A stretch of 64,000 nucleotides of DNA from Pelagicoccus enzymogenes (GCF_014803405.1 NZ_JACYFG010000007.1:1-64000), one strand, 5' to 3'; positions 40,842-50,913 are shown, counted from the first letter of the stretch. The notes: generated by a model from the sequence alone, not told the origin. Translations and numbers: made by a program.

Positions 40842-41930
40842 ATGGAAGCAAGAGATAGAACAATCGTCATTAAGATCGGCTCCAGCTTGCTGGTAAGCGA
40901 AGAAACTGGAAAATTGCGCATGGATTTCCTCTACCACTTGATGAACGATGTGGTGACTTTGCGGGCTCGAAATTTCCAGGTCGTCATCGTTTCTTCGGGA
41001 TCGGTCGCGCTCGGCCGCCGCTATGGGGCGCGCACGCCGGAGGAAAGCTTGACCCTGCCGCAGAAGCAGGCTGCGGCCGCTTTGGGGCAACCCGCCTTGA
41101 TGGCGGCGTACCAGAATTTTGCCTCGGAGCACGATATGCGCATCGCCCAGATCCTTATCACCCGTTCCGACTTCGATGACCGCAAGCGTTTCGTCAATGC
41201 GGAAGATACCTTGGAGGAACTCCTGCGGCAGGGCATCGTGCCGATCGTCAACGAGAACGATACGGTTGCCACCAAGCACTTGCGGGTAGGGGACAACGAC
41301 CGTCTTGCGGCCAAGGTGTGTCACCTCGTGGAAGCTGACGATTTGGTGATTTTGACCAACGTAGGCGGACTTTTGGACCGGGATGGCAAGATCGTGGAGC
41401 GTGTCGACAATTTGGACGAAAGCGTGTTCTCGCTGGCCGGCGGCGCCTCAGGCCCCGGCACAGGCGGGATGATCACCAAGCTGCAGGCTGCAGAGATCGC
41501 CTTGGCCTCCGGTTGCCGTACCCACATCACCAGTGGCAGTTGCGTCAATCCGGTCGTCGACGCGATCGATGGATCGCGCACCCACACGGTGATCGAGTCG
41601 AACATCACTCCGGAAAGCGCCCGCCACCTGTGGATCGCCACCAGCTTGGATATCCGCGGGTTTCTGGAGATTCGGGAGAAGTCGCTGCCTAGCCTGACGG
41701 AAGGACGCAGCTTGTTCCCGGAAGACTTGGTGAAGGTTTCGGGCGAGTTCGATCGCGGCGATATCGTCAGCATCAGCGTGGGCGAGAACGAAGTGGCCCG
41801 CGGGATCGTGGCATTTAACCACCACGAAGCTCAAGCCCTGCTGGAACGCCGTAGCCCCGACATCTTCTCGGTGCTCGGTTACCGCACCCGACCCGACGTC
41901 GTACACAAAAACGACTTCGCCTTCCTTTAG
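40842..41930 (+). CDS. proB: Glutamate 5-kinase
   Basis: ProB phosphorylates glutamate in the first step of proline synthesis. The amino-acid kinase domain contains TIVIKIGSSLLVSEETGKLR, VIVSSGSVALGRRYG, PIVNENDTVATKHLRVGDND and GTGGMITKLQAAEIALASGC. A C-terminal PUA domain (about residues 275-355, LFPEDLVKVSGEFDRGDIVS) is present, giving 362 residues as in the E. coli type. proA is not adjacent. Proline can be a compatible solute, in keeping with the osmotic genes nearby, but proB is also a general biosynthetic gene. Confidence 0.95.
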   Translation: MEARDRTIVIKIGSSLLVSEETGKLRMDFLYHLMNDVVTLRARNFQVVIVSSGSVALGRRYGARTPEESLTLPQKQAAAALGQPALMAAYQNFASEHDMRIAQILITRSDFDDRKRFVNAEDTLEELLRQGIVPIVNENDTVATKHLRVGDNDRLAAKVCHLVEADDLVILTNVGGLLDRDGKIVERVDNLDESVFSLAGGASGPGTGGMITKLQAAEIALASGCRTHITSGSCVNPVVDAIDGSRTHTVIESNITPESARHLWIATSLDIRGFLEIREKSLPSLTEGRSLFPEDLVKVSGEFDRGDIVSISVGENEVARGIVAFNHHEAQALLERRSPDIFSVLGYRTRPDVVHKNDFAFL

Positions 41931-42040
41931 GCGAAGTCGCTGCAGCGAGTTGATTCGACGAGCCGTGCGGGGGCTGTCCTTCAATAGGGTTCGATCCAAC
42001 AAGGAGCTCGTTCGAAGACAGGCCTAGCTTTGGCTGTGGG

Positions 42041-43552
42041 CTAAGTTGGGTTGCGGGTGTCTTGCATGCGGGTTTCGCTTTCGGAGATGGGCTCGAATCC
42101 GGGTGCGACTTCCTCCTTGTCTCTGCGCCAGCGACGCATTTCGGCGCGGGAAGCCTTGGGTGAAAAGTAGCCGGTGATGGCGTAGAAAATGCCGATAAAG
42201 GGTGCGAGCCAGCAGGCGAATGCCAGTGGGATGTAGAGCAGGTTTTCCATGTGCCCGTCGGCGATATGCAGTCCCAAAGCGGAAATGACAAACGCGCCGC
42301 CCGCGTTCCAAGGGATAAGCGGTGACATGAGGGTTCCGCCTTCTTCGACCCCGCGGGCGAGGTTCAGCGTGGAATAGCGCAATCCGCGATAGACAGGCGA
42401 AAACATGCGGCCGGGCAGGGCGATCGACAGGTAGGGGTCGCCTGCCACTAGGTTGGTGGCGAAGGAGGTGCCGATGGCAGCGGTCTGGGTGCCGCTAAAG
42501 CTTTTAACCTTGCTGCAGATGGCTCCGATAATGGAGCGGAGACAGCCCGTGCGCTCCAGGGCTCCTCCGAAGCCGAGGGCGATGAGAATGAGCGAGATAG
42601 TCCACATCATGGATTGGATGCCGCCTCTGTTGAGCAGCCCGTCGATTTGGCTGATTCCGGTATCGATGGAGTAGCCGTTGTTGGCATATTGGAAAATCGA
42701 CTGCAGGGAGTCGCCTTGAGCCACCATCGCTGTGATACCGCCCACTACGACGCCGGCGAAAAGGGAAGGAATAGGAGGGTATTTCTTTAGGGCGAGGACC
42801 ATGACGAGGAGGGCGGGGAGCAGCACCCAAATGGAAATGTGGAAGTTGGCATCCAATGCGCCGGTGATCGCGTCTATCTTATTGAAAGAGACCTTTTCGG
42901 AACCGACGAGCTGGAAGCCGGCGATCAGGTAGATGATCAGAGCGATGAGCATCGCCGGGATCGTAGTCGGCATCATATTCTTGATATGCGAGAACACATC
43001 CGTGCCGGTAACCGCTGGAGCCAGGTTGGTCGTGTCGGAGAGCGGCGAAATCTTGTCGCCGAAAAAGGATCCCGAGACCACGGCTCCAGCCGTCCAGTAG
43101 GCTGGGATCTCGAATCCGGCTCCGATGCCCATGAGGGCGAGGCCGACGGTGCCGACCGTTCCCCATGATGTTCCCAAGGAAACGGAGACGAAGGCGCAGA
43201 TGACCATGCTTGCCACCAGAAAGTACTCGGGCGAGAGGATCTTCAGCCCGAAGTAGATGATGCTCGGAACGGTACCGCTGGCGATCCAGACGCCGATGAT
43301 CATGCCTACGGTAATGAGGACTGAAACCGAGGGCAGGGCGACATGGATGACGTGAAAAATTCCCTCTTCAATGTCCTTCCACTTGAGGCCGAGGCGGATG
43401 CCAACTAGGCTGGTTATGGCTAGTCCGATCGCCAGGGGAATGTGCGGCTCGAAGACGCCGAAGTAGAATATTTGAAGCCCGAGGACGAGCAACGTCAAGA
43501 TGACTGGAGTGATCGCAAGGGCGAGCTTTGGCTGTAATTCGTTTTTGTTCAT
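42041..43552 (-). CDS. nhaC: Na+/H+ antiporter of the NhaC family
   Basis: A 503-residue membrane protein with about eleven or twelve hydrophobic segments. The NhaC signature block FGDKISPLSDTTNLAPAVTG is intact, as are SVSLGTSWGTVGTVGLALMG and SPLIPWNAGGAFVISALGL. It would expel sodium in exchange for protons, fitting a marine or saline habitat. I start at ATG 43552 (MNKNELQPKLALAI); an upstream in-frame ATG at 43606 adds 18 polar residues. It ends with a charged cytoplasmic tail. Confidence 0.93.
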   Translation of the reverse strand: MNKNELQPKLALAITPVILTLLVLGLQIFYFGVFEPHIPLAIGLAITSLVGIRLGLKWKDIEEGIFHVIHVALPSVSVLITVGMIIGVWIASGTVPSIIYFGLKILSPEYFLVASMVICAFVSVSLGTSWGTVGTVGLALMGIGAGFEIPAYWTAGAVVSGSFFGDKISPLSDTTNLAPAVTGTDVFSHIKNMMPTTIPAMLIALIIYLIAGFQLVGSEKVSFNKIDAITGALDANFHISIWVLLPALLVMVLALKKYPPIPSLFAGVVVGGITAMVAQGDSLQSIFQYANNGYSIDTGISQIDGLLNRGGIQSMMWTISLILIALGFGGALERTGCLRSIIGAICSKVKSFSGTQTAAIGTSFATNLVAGDPYLSIALPGRMFSPVYRGLRYSTLNLARGVEEGGTLMSPLIPWNAGGAFVISALGLHIADGHMENLLYIPLAFACWLAPFIGIFYAITGYFSPKASRAEMRRWRRDKEEVAPGFEPISESETRMQDTRNPT

Positions 43553-43771
43553 GGTGGCTGTTGGGGTGTATTCGGGCGTAGAATACGTGACATGCCCTGA
43601 GGACATGGTGCCGCGTTAAATGCTGAGACAATGGTTCTGTCAGCAGCGTTGGTCAGTCTACCCGTCTAGACACGTAGGATCGTGGTTCAAGGGAAAAACT
43701 TGAACTTTTGTGTTCGGTGCTTTTTGGATACCTCATCGAAAAGGTATCCTGAAACAGGATACGTTGATGGA

Positions 43772-45061
43772 CTAGAAGTCCTCGTCGAGGCCTAGGAAAT
43801 CGCCGATTAGGTGACGTCTGTGTTCGAGGTAGGCTTCGATTTGATGAACTGCTTCGCCTGGGCCGTCCTCTTGCTCCAGGGTTTGCAGCGCCGCGCGTGC
43901 GGCTTCCAGAAACGAGGGCTCGGACTCGACCAGTTGCACCTTGCTTGCCAATTTTTCAGGCCAGTTCCGCTTGCCGAGTTTGATGCCGCATCCGAGGCGC
44001 TTCACCTCGGCGCTGAAGAAGTCCTGGTCGCCGATATGGGGTACCACGATGTGAGGCTTGCCGGCGTAAAGCACGGATGCGGTGGTGCCAGCCCCGCCAT
44101 GGTGGATAACGACGGACGCGTGTTGCAGTAATTGGTCGTGGGACATTGGACCGAGTTCCAAGATGTGAGTCGCGGAATCGGGGACCTTAAATCCGGACCA
44201 GCCGGTTTGCAGGATGAGCTTCTTGTCCTTGGGCCAGGCTTGCAGCAAGCGTTGAATGACCTCTTCTGGCTTGTCGTAAACCATGCTGCCGAAAGTGATG
44301 ATGGGCACGAGCTCGTCGCCGCGGAAGGCGAGCAGTTTCTGTTCGGTCTCTTGTGATTTCGGGTACTGCCAGCGACAGTAGCCGGTGAACTGGAAGCGGG
44401 GATGCAGCTTGATTTTCGGCCGCATCAAACCGGGCGATACAGCCACTAGGACAAGCTCCGCCGATTTGGAGAAGAAATCCTTCACCCCTGGCAGCCCTTT
44501 GCGTTTAAAGGCTCGCGAAATCGTGGTGTTGATCGCGGTATCCACGATGACATTACCGATTTTCCAGCAAAGGCGATTCCATCGCAGCTGCAGCCAATCG
44601 GGCATCCCTCTCAAGCGCGGGAATTCGTGGGGAGGGTAGAAGCGCGATGGGACGGTATTGTGAGCGAAGGCGTAGGAAATGAACGGGATGTCGTGCTTCT
44701 GGGCGATCGCTTTGTTTATCGGGAACAAGTAGGAGGAGATGAGGCAGTCAGCGCCGTCGATCGCCTCTTCCATGGCGTCGAGAATCGCTTCCATATGTGG
44801 CGTTGCGGCTCGATACATTTCCTTGAGCTGGGACACGGGGGACTTCAGCTTTTGCAGGCGGCCCATCCAGTATTGAAGTTCCGACTTTTCCCAGTCGGGT
44901 GGTATTTGGAAAAAGGGTACGCCAGCTTCTTCGACGTCGGGCTTGAAGGGGCGGCTCGTAGCGAAGCGGATGGTGTGACCAGCCTCCTGCAAGGCGAGCG
45001 CAAGGCGAATGAGCGGGTAGATGTCTCCAGTCGATCCGTGGGTAGTGATGACGATGGTCAT
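43772..45061 (-). CDS. GT1-type UDP-glycosyltransferase
   Basis: A 429-residue cytoplasmic glycosyltransferase resembling sterol and macrolide glucosyltransferases. The N-terminal acceptor-binding domain starts with TIVITTHGSTGDIYPLIRLA. The C-terminal donor-binding domain has ITFGSMVYDKPEEVI and the plant-like PSPG-type box VVIHHGGAGTTASVLYAGKP followed by HIGDQDFFSAEVKRLG. The sugar donor is probably UDP-glucose or a related sugar; the acceptor, perhaps a lipid or hopanoid, cannot be told. It is transcribed away from dps and alone. Confidence 0.88.
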   Translation of the reverse strand: MTIVITTHGSTGDIYPLIRLALALQEAGHTIRFATSRPFKPDVEEAGVPFFQIPPDWEKSELQYWMGRLQKLKSPVSQLKEMYRAATPHMEAILDAMEEAIDGADCLISSYLFPINKAIAQKHDIPFISYAFAHNTVPSRFYPPHEFPRLRGMPDWLQLRWNRLCWKIGNVIVDTAINTTISRAFKRKGLPGVKDFFSKSAELVLVAVSPGLMRPKIKLHPRFQFTGYCRWQYPKSQETEQKLLAFRGDELVPIITFGSMVYDKPEEVIQRLLQAWPKDKKLILQTGWSGFKVPDSATHILELGPMSHDQLLQHASVVIHHGGAGTTASVLYAGKPHIVVPHIGDQDFFSAEVKRLGCGIKLGKRNWPEKLASKVQLVESEPSFLEAARAALQTLEQEDGPGEAVHQIEAYLEHRRHLIGDFLGLDEDF

Positions 45062-45303
45062 TTAGGTCCGCTAGATAGCGAGTCGTTTTCGCTGTTGTCG
45101 ATGGCGGGAAGGTAACGTTTGCGTGTCGCGCCTGCGGTACGGCGAGGCCTTGGATGTCCTGCAAACGGCATTCGCCGAGAAGCTCCCGTTTTGCAATTTG
45201 CAAGGTCGGGACAATTTCTAATAGGCTGAATCTTTGTGGGAGGATTTGCAAGGTGCTGACTAAGAGCATTTAATGGGGTTTTCTTAGGGCACGGCAGCCG
45301 CAT

Positions 45304-45318
45304 TGGCGCGGTCCTAGC
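45304..45318 (+). promoter_or_regulatory. Possible sigma-54 promoter of dps
   Basis: TGGCGCGGTCCTAGC matches the -24 GG and -12 GC spacing of TGGCACGNNNNTTGC. The predicted start of transcription would be only a few bases before the dps ATG at 45333, so the mRNA would be nearly leaderless, which weakens the call. It shares TGGCGCGG with the site at 49257. Confidence 0.35.
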
Positions 45319-45332
45319 GTCGGGGCCTAATT

Positions 45333-45881
45333 ATGACACAGAAAACGCAGCTACAAGAAATCGACGAACTTGAACGAAACGCGATTGGTCTCCCAAGCTT
45401 CACCGCCAAGCAAATGTCTGGTTTGCTGGATACTTTGGTCTCGAGCCTCTCCACGCAGTACCACCAGTACCTCAAGCACCACTGGGTGGTGGAAGGTCCA
45501 GAGCACCGGGACTTGCACGTGTTTTTCGAGGAAGCCTACATGGAAACGCAAGGGCACCTCGATGCGGTCGCGGAACGTATGACGACTCTGGGGGCGGTTC
45601 CGACTGCCTCGATGAGAGCCCAAGCGGGCAAGAGCTTGCTGGAAGCGGAGAGTGAAGGCGTGTTTCCGATCCGCGACATGTTGAAGAGCGACTTGGAGAA
45701 CGAGCAGGCCTTGATCTCGTTTATCGGGGAAACGATCGCCAAGGCGTCCGAGTTGAAGGACTACGGCACCGAGACTTTGCTGAAGAAGGTCTTGATGGAG
45801 CGCGAGGAGAGAGCTCACGAGATCGATCATTACCTTGGACACGACTCGCTGGTGAGGAAAACGCTGGCAGAGGCGCAGTAG
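45333..45881 (+). CDS. dps: Dps-family ferritin-like protein
   Basis: Dps forms a 12-subunit shell that oxidises and stores iron with hydrogen peroxide, shielding DNA. This 182-residue protein has the family's ferroxidase site: His in YHQYLKHHWVVEGPEHRDLH, then FFEEAYMETQGHLDAVAERM with the Asp/Glu/His residues shared between subunits. It ends with MEREERAHEIDHYLGHDSL. Spacing suggests its own transcription unit, 52 bp before the AlgB-like regulator gene. Confidence 0.93.
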   Translation: MTQKTQLQEIDELERNAIGLPSFTAKQMSGLLDTLVSSLSTQYHQYLKHHWVVEGPEHRDLHVFFEEAYMETQGHLDAVAERMTTLGAVPTASMRAQAGKSLLEAESEGVFPIRDMLKSDLENEQALISFIGETIAKASELKDYGTETLLKKVLMEREERAHEIDHYLGHDSLVRKTLAEAQ

Positions 45882-45933
45882 GGGTTGATTGGACCGCTTG
45901 AATCTACTTGGGTGTTAGAGTGCCCGCTCTCTT

Positions 45934-47286
45934 ATGAAAATCCTGATCGTTGACGACGAAAGCAATATACAGAAAACAACCGCTCTCAGCCTAAAGACTA
46001 TGGGGCACCAATCGGTGTCAGCGTTCAGTGGCAGCCAAGCGCTGCGCAAGCTCGGGGAAGACCGCTTTGATGCGGTGTTCCTCGATTTGCGTTTGGGGGA
46101 GGAAAACGGTTTGGACGTTTTCGACGAGATGCGGTCGCAAGGCTTCGAGATGCCCGTGATCATGTTCACGGCGTATTCGTCCATCGAGACAGCGATCGAA
46201 GCGACGCGCAAGGGTGTCTTCGATTACGTGGCGAAGCCCTTCGTCCCGGAGCAGATCAGGCAAGCCTTGCGCAAGCTGGAGGAAAGCCGTTCGCTGGTTA
46301 ACAAGGTTTCGGAACTCGAGTCCCGCCTAGCGGACAAGACCCCGGGCATTCGCTTCGATTCGCAGGATTCCCGGATGCAGCAAGTCTACGAGGTGGCGGA
46401 AAAGGCGGCCAAGTCAGATGCGAACATGCTATTGCTGGGGCCAAGCGGAACGGGTAAGACGGTATTGTCGCGGCGGATACACGAGATGAGCGATCGCGCC
46501 GGCAATCCTTTCGTGGTCGTTCACTGTCCCAGTCTTTCCAAGGAGCTGTTGGAGAGCGAGCTGTTTGGGCATGTGAAGGGGAGCTTCACCGGGGCGGTAA
46601 AGGATACTTGGGGCAAGGTCGATGCGGCGGAAGGGGGCACTCTTTTCCTCGACGAAATCGCAGACATTCCCTTGGAGGTCCAAGCCAAGCTGCTGCGTCT
46701 CTTGCAAGAGCGGCTTTACGAGCGTATTGGAGAAACGAAGACAAGAACCGCTGACGTTCGAATCCTGGCCGCGACCAATAAGGACCTGCAGGAAGAAGTT
46801 AAGGAAGGGCGGTTCCGCGAGGATTTGTTCTACCGGCTGAACGTGATTGCCCTGCACCTGCCAGGCTTGGCGGAGCGCAAGGGGGATTTGGAAACCTTGG
46901 TGGAAGACTACGTAGACTTCTACGCCCGCAAGATGGGGAGAGAAGGGGTGTCTGTCGAAAAGGATGCCATGGAGGCTATCCTCGCATACGACTGGCCGGG
47001 GAATTTGCGCGAGTTGAACAACGTGGTCGAGCGCTGCTTGATACTTTGCTCGGGAAACAGCGTGAGCTTGACGGATCTTCCTGCCGAGATCAGCGGCGGG
47101 TCAGCGGAACGAGGAGGCGCGACGGGCATCGCCGGCCTCGGCGGCGACGTGACCCTGCAGGAGTTGGAGGACGAGCACATCAAGCGCGTCTTGGATAACA
47201 GCGAAAGCTTGGAGCGGGCGGCACGGACCTTGGGGATCGATTCGGCAACTCTTTACCGCAAGCGCAAAAAGCTCGGCTTGCTTTAA
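45934..47286 (+). CDS. NtrC-family sigma-54-dependent response regulator (AlgB-like)
   Basis: A 450-residue activator of sigma-54 RNA polymerase. The receiver domain [20 protein letters not shown] has the phospho-acceptor Asp51, MFTAYS, and Lys in [10 protein letters not shown]. The AAA+ domain shows Walker [21 protein letters not shown], the sigma-54 contact loop GSFTGA near residue 215, Walker [21 protein letters not shown] and the arginine-finger stretch [11 protein letters not shown]. The C-terminal Fis-type HTH is [20 protein letters not shown]. The receiver and its pairing with a KinB-like kinase recall Pseudomonas AlgB. Candidate target promoters lie at 45304, 49257 and 51708. Confidence 0.94.
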   Translation: MKILIVDDESNIQKTTALSLKTMGHQSVSAFSGSQALRKLGEDRFDAVFLDLRLGEENGLDVFDEMRSQGFEMPVIMFTAYSSIETAIEATRKGVFDYVAKPFVPEQIRQALRKLEESRSLVNKVSELESRLADKTPGIRFDSQDSRMQQVYEVAEKAAKSDANMLLLGPSGTGKTVLSRRIHEMSDRAGNPFVVVHCPSLSKELLESELFGHVKGSFTGAVKDTWGKVDAAEGGTLFLDEIADIPLEVQAKLLRLLQERLYERIGETKTRTADVRILAATNKDLQEEVKEGRFREDLFYRLNVIALHLPGLAERKGDLETLVEDYVDFYARKMGREGVSVEKDAMEAILAYDWPGNLRELNNVVERCLILCSGNSVSLTDLPAEISGGSAERGGATGIAGLGGDVTLQELEDEHIKRVLDNSESLERAARTLGIDSATLYRKRKKLGLL

Positions 47287-47322
47287 GCGGCTTGTTCGAA
47301 ACGCCTCCCAGGGGACCTAACG

Positions 47323-49101
47323 ATGCTTCGTTCGAAACTTTATATCGGGATGTTCCCGGTTGCGGGACTGCTCATTCTCGTTTGCTTGTATTCAGTTTAC
47401 AATCACGCGAGGTTGAGCGAGGAACTGGATCGCTTGCAGGTCGAGCAGTATGGCTCAATTTCTGAGGTGGAGAGGATCTTGCTGGCGACCTCCCGTTTGG
47501 AGCGGGCTATCCTTTTGGAATTGGAAGGGGAGACCGAGATCGCTCGCAATGCCTATCGTCGCAGTATGCCAGCGTTCGAAAGGTGGATGGAGCGGGACAA
47601 GCTGGAGAGCGAAAGCGAGTTGACGCCCCTCCTTCGCAACCTGATGTCGATGGGGAAGGCGATATTCGAGGGAAACCGGGCGACCAGCGAGTCCATGTTG
47701 CAGCCTCTGGTCGAGCAGATCGAGGATGCGGGCTTTCGCTCTATCTCGAAGAACAATTCGGTCATAAAAAGTCGTAACGAGACTTTGAGGGGAGATTCGC
47801 AATCTCACTTCTACGTGGTGGTGACTGCGATCATCGCCAGCGTCTTTCTGATGGGGTTCGTCGCTTTTCAGTTGAGCCAACGGATCTTGAAGCCGATCGA
47901 CGCTCTCACTGAATATGCGGACCTGATCGGTCACGGCCGTTATGACATGGCTGGCTACACGCCAAGCAGCAAGGACGAGATCTTGCGCTTGGAAAGCGCC
48001 TTCGTCGAGATGGCGGGGCGGATCGCAGAGTATCAACGGCAGAGCGATATTCAGGTTGCTCGGACGCGGCGCCGCATGGAGGAGTGCTTCAACAATTTGC
48101 CGAATCCGGTCGTTTTCTTGAACAGCAACCGAGACTTGGCCTATCGCAATCCGGCGGCGAACGAGTTGTTGGAAGCGGTCAGCTGGGAGTCGGCCTTGCT
48201 GCCGCAGCTGAGCTCCCGCATAGAGAAAGTGTTTGGTACGGGCGAGGAAATCGTAGAGACGGATTTCGACGAAACGATTTCGGTAAAGATCGGAAACGAA
48301 ACGCGCTTTTTTCTGCCGATTTTCGTGCGCGTAGACAGCGACGCGATCGAGGAAATCGAGTGCGGACTCGTCTTGCAGGATATCACGCGACTTCGTCTCT
48401 CCGACGAGTTGAAGAGCGACATGGTGGCGACCGTGAGCCACGAGATCAAGACGCCGGTGACCAGCGCTACCATGGCCTTGCACTTGGTTTTGGAAAAGAG
48501 CTTGGGGGAGCTTACGGAAGATCAGGAGGACATGCTGCAAACCGCTACCGACGACTTGGCTCGCCTGCGGCGCATGCTGGACCACTTCTTGGAGATCGCT
48601 CGTTTGGAACGCAAGTCGCCCCGCCTTGACGCGGTGGCGGAAACTCCGCTGCGGATCGTCTCTTCCGTTATCGACGCCTTTTCGATGGCTGCCCAAAGCA
48701 AGGACATCCAGCTGGTTTCCCACGTGGAGGAGGGCTTGCCGCGAGTCGTCGTCGATTTGAAGGCGATGGAGGTCGGGCTCTCGAACTACCTTTCCAACGC
48801 CATCAAGTTCAGTCCCGCTGGGTCACGGGTGGAGGCGTATGCATGTATGATGGGATCTCGGATTCGATTCGGAGTGCGTGACGAAGGGCCGGGCTTGAGC
48901 GAGGACGACCTGGAAATCGTATTCGAGAAGTTTTATCGCTCGCGCAGGCACCGTACGATCGACGGCGTCGGCCTGGGGCTTTCCATCGTCAAGGATATCG
49001 CTATCGCCCATGAGGGCACGGTAGGATGCTTGCCCTTGGAGCCGCGCGGCTGCGACTTTTTTATCGAGCTAGATCCGGCGGATCCCGAGCAGAGCGAATA
49101 A
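47323..49101 (+). CDS. KinB-like membrane sensor histidine kinase
   Basis: A 592-residue kinase, the likely partner of the regulator encoded 36 bp before. It has a membrane segment at residues about 8-26 (GMFPVAGLLILVCLYSVYNH) and another at about 166-186 (YVVVTAIIASVFLMGFVAFQ), bracketing a periplasmic helical sensor. HAMP (RILKPIDALTEYADLIGHGR) and a PAS-like domain (NLPNPVVFLNSNRDLAYRNP) follow. The HisKA box VATVSHEIKTPVTSATMALH has the phospho-His373, and the ATPase domain has LSNYLSNAIKFSPAG, DEGPGLSEDDLEIVFEKF and GVGLGLSIVKDIA. The order matches KinB-type kinases. Confidence 0.93.
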   Translation: MLRSKLYIGMFPVAGLLILVCLYSVYNHARLSEELDRLQVEQYGSISEVERILLATSRLERAILLELEGETEIARNAYRRSMPAFERWMERDKLESESELTPLLRNLMSMGKAIFEGNRATSESMLQPLVEQIEDAGFRSISKNNSVIKSRNETLRGDSQSHFYVVVTAIIASVFLMGFVAFQLSQRILKPIDALTEYADLIGHGRYDMAGYTPSSKDEILRLESAFVEMAGRIAEYQRQSDIQVARTRRRMEECFNNLPNPVVFLNSNRDLAYRNPAANELLEAVSWESALLPQLSSRIEKVFGTGEEIVETDFDETISVKIGNETRFFLPIFVRVDSDAIEEIECGLVLQDITRLRLSDELKSDMVATVSHEIKTPVTSATMALHLVLEKSLGELTEDQEDMLQTATDDLARLRRMLDHFLEIARLERKSPRLDAVAETPLRIVSSVIDAFSMAAQSKDIQLVSHVEEGLPRVVVDLKAMEVGLSNYLSNAIKFSPAGSRVEAYACMMGSRIRFGVRDEGPGLSEDDLEIVFEKFYRSRRHRTIDGVGLGLSIVKDIAIAHEGTVGCLPLEPRGCDFFIELDPADPEQSE

Positions 49102-49256
49102 CCTGCCCGATCGAGTTCTTGCCTCGGAAACTGGGCTTGCAAAAGGCAATCTCGCGAGCCTTGGCCTCTGCATTCTGCAGGGTTTTTGGCGGTGCGGGGG
49201 CCGCCTCGGAGCCTTTCAGGGGCTAAGTAGAGGGGAATAGGGCCAGCCCCCTATGC

Positions 49257-49271
49257 TGGCGCGGGACCTGC
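49257..49271 (+). promoter_or_regulatory. Possible sigma-54 promoter of the small stress genes
   Basis: TGGCGCGGGACCTGC fits the -24/-12 consensus TGGCACGNNNNTTGC at the GG and GC positions with correct spacing. It lies about 78 bp before the DUF1328 start, directly after the genes of a sigma-54 activator and its kinase. The rest of 49102-49348 is without a gene. Confidence 0.5.
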
Positions 49272-49348
49272 GGCACTATTGCGTACCCTTTATGGAAAGC
49301 AGCGGAAGGCTGATTCCTCTGCATTTGAGTTAGTTAGGCGAGTTCAGC

Positions 49349-49522
49349 ATGTTGAGGCATTCTATTGTATTTTTAATATTAGCGATAATCGCAGCCGTGT
49401 TTGGCTTCGGCGGAGTGGCGGAGACCGCTGCTCCGGTGGCGCAAGCCCTATGCATGTTTTTCGCGTCCGCTTGGATCGTATCCATCTTGCTTGGACGAGG
49501 CGGATCCGACGGGCGCGTTTGA
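49349..49522 (+). CDS. DUF1328/YtjA-like small membrane protein
   Basis: A 57-residue protein with two membrane spans: LRHSIVFLILAIIAAVFGFG with GGVAETAAPVA, and ALCMFFASAWIVSILLG. The pattern MLR..IVFLILAIIA..FGFGG matches DUF1328 (YtjA), small inner-membrane proteins often found next to osmotic and stress genes. The start ATG at 49349 follows an AGGCGAG-type sequence. The next gene begins 21 bp later, so it likely leads an operon with the lipoprotein and PRC-barrel genes. Confidence 0.88.
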   Translation: MLRHSIVFLILAIIAAVFGFGGVAETAAPVAQALCMFFASAWIVSILLGRGGSDGRV

Positions 49523-49543
49523 AAGCGGCAACGATACATTTTT

Positions 49544-50071
49544 ATGAAGCGAAGCAAAACGAGGAGCGGTAAGCGTCGCGCTTACCTCGCGGCGGCAGTG
49601 GCCTGTTCGCTAGTGCTGTCCGCGTGCAACGAGAACAAGGAAACAGGAGAAGAGGAAATGAAGGTAGCAGATCAGACGAAGCAAAAATTTAAGGAAACTG
49701 CCGACGCGGCCCGCGAGACGGCGGAAAAGGCTGTCGAAGCCGGCGAAGCAAGTTGGTCGGAGTTTTCTGAATACTCAGTTGAAAAGAAAGAACAGGCAGT
49801 GGACTTCTTGGCGAAGCAGTCAATCGCGTTGGACCAGAAGGTAGTCGAGCTGAGCGAAAAGCTCGAGCATCTGTCCGATGCCAGCAGGAAGGAAGCGGAG
49901 GCTTCGCTCGAAGCCCTTAAGGAAAAGCAAGCGGAGTTGAGGTTGCAGATCGAGAAGACGAAGAATGCGACCGCTGAAACGTGGTCCGAAGTTCGCCTGG
50001 AGTCTCAGAAAAAGTGGAACGCCTTTACGGAGTCACTGCAGGAGCTAAAGATGAAGATTACCTCCTCCTGA
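49544..50071 (+). CDS. Helical lipoprotein, stress cluster
   Basis: A 175-residue protein with a basic N-terminus and a lipobox LVLSAC (lipidated Cys28). The remainder is a long charged coiled coil of Lys, Glu and Ala repeats (QKFKETADAARETAEKAVEA, ELSEKLEHLSDASRKEAEAS, KKWNAFTESLQELKMKI). The spacing suits an apolipoprotein-like or LEA-like helix on a membrane surface. No enzyme motif is present. It lies between DUF1328 and PRC-barrel genes, pointing to envelope or osmotic stress; its function is not known. Confidence 0.78.
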   Translation: MKRSKTRSGKRRAYLAAAVACSLVLSACNENKETGEEEMKVADQTKQKFKETADAARETAEKAVEAGEASWSEFSEYSVEKKEQAVDFLAKQSIALDQKVVELSEKLEHLSDASRKEAEASLEALKEKQAELRLQIEKTKNATAETWSEVRLESQKKWNAFTESLQELKMKITSS

Positions 50072-50102
50072 GGAGTGGATCGGAGAGGAAGAGGGGGAAC
50101 GC

Positions 50103-50846
50103 ATGTTGTATAGCATGGATTACCTGAGGGGCTTGCCTCTTCTCTGTAGCGGGGAGGAGTGCGGTACTTGCGAAGATCTTTACTTCGAGGACGGGCATTG
50201 GAAGCTGCGGCATCTGGTAGCGGTGGACGGAGGCTTCGTATTCAAGAAACGGAGTCTCGTCTCGCCGGAAAGCATCGACCGGGTGGAGCTGGCGAACAAC
50301 CCAGAGGCGATTACTCTAACCATTTCCAAGCAAGCCTTGGAGTCTGCTCCCGCGTTCGAGGATGAAGTGCCATTTTCGAGAGCTGTGGAGCTGGCCGCCT
50401 TGAACCACTATCAACTCGCTCCGTATTGGTTGTCAGGGCCGATCGATGGGGCCCTGGGAATGGATCCTGCCTATCCAGCGGATGATCCCTTGGTTCACGA
50501 GAAAATCCCGCATGAGGTGGAGCCGAACCTGCGATCGTTGAAGGAATTGCTGGGGTACCAAGTCAGGAATGGCGAAAACGTGCTTGGACAGGCGAGGGAC
50601 TTGATCTTGGACGTGAGCGACTACTCCGTAGCCTACCTCGCGGTGGATACGAAGCCCTCGGAGCGAGGCGGCGTACGGCTGATTTCCACCAGGCAAAAGG
50701 ACGTGGCCCTCACGGTAGACTTTGCGACGAAAAGCTTTTGTACCCAGTGCAGCTCCTACCATCTCATGGAGAGCCCCAGCGCGGATTTGAGCGAAGGGCG
50801 ACTAACCTTGGGCGACCAGCAGAAGATCGACCTGTCTTCCTACTGA
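50103..50846 (+). CDS. PRC-barrel domain protein
   Basis: A 247-residue protein with two PRC-barrel-like segments, an N-terminal one (YSMDYLRGLPLLCSGEECGT, LRHLVAVDGGFVFKKRSLVS) and a second from about residue 140 (LKELLGYQVRNGENVLGQAR, DLILDVSDYSVAYLAVD). PRC barrels occur in RNA processing and photosynthetic reaction-centre proteins and in many stress-induced proteins without known role. No membrane segment. A strong GAGGGGG Shine-Dalgarno lies before ATG 50103. It is 31 bp after the lipoprotein gene. Confidence 0.82.
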   Translation: MLYSMDYLRGLPLLCSGEECGTCEDLYFEDGHWKLRHLVAVDGGFVFKKRSLVSPESIDRVELANNPEAITLTISKQALESAPAFEDEVPFSRAVELAALNHYQLAPYWLSGPIDGALGMDPAYPADDPLVHEKIPHEVEPNLRSLKELLGYQVRNGENVLGQARDLILDVSDYSVAYLAVDTKPSERGGVRLISTRQKDVALTVDFATKSFCTQCSSYHLMESPSADLSEGRLTLGDQQKIDLSSY

Positions 50847-50913
50847 AAGGGACGAGAGGAGACTATAACCAACCACCGAACAGAGCGCAGCTCTTTAATG
50901 GCTGCTTTCAAGT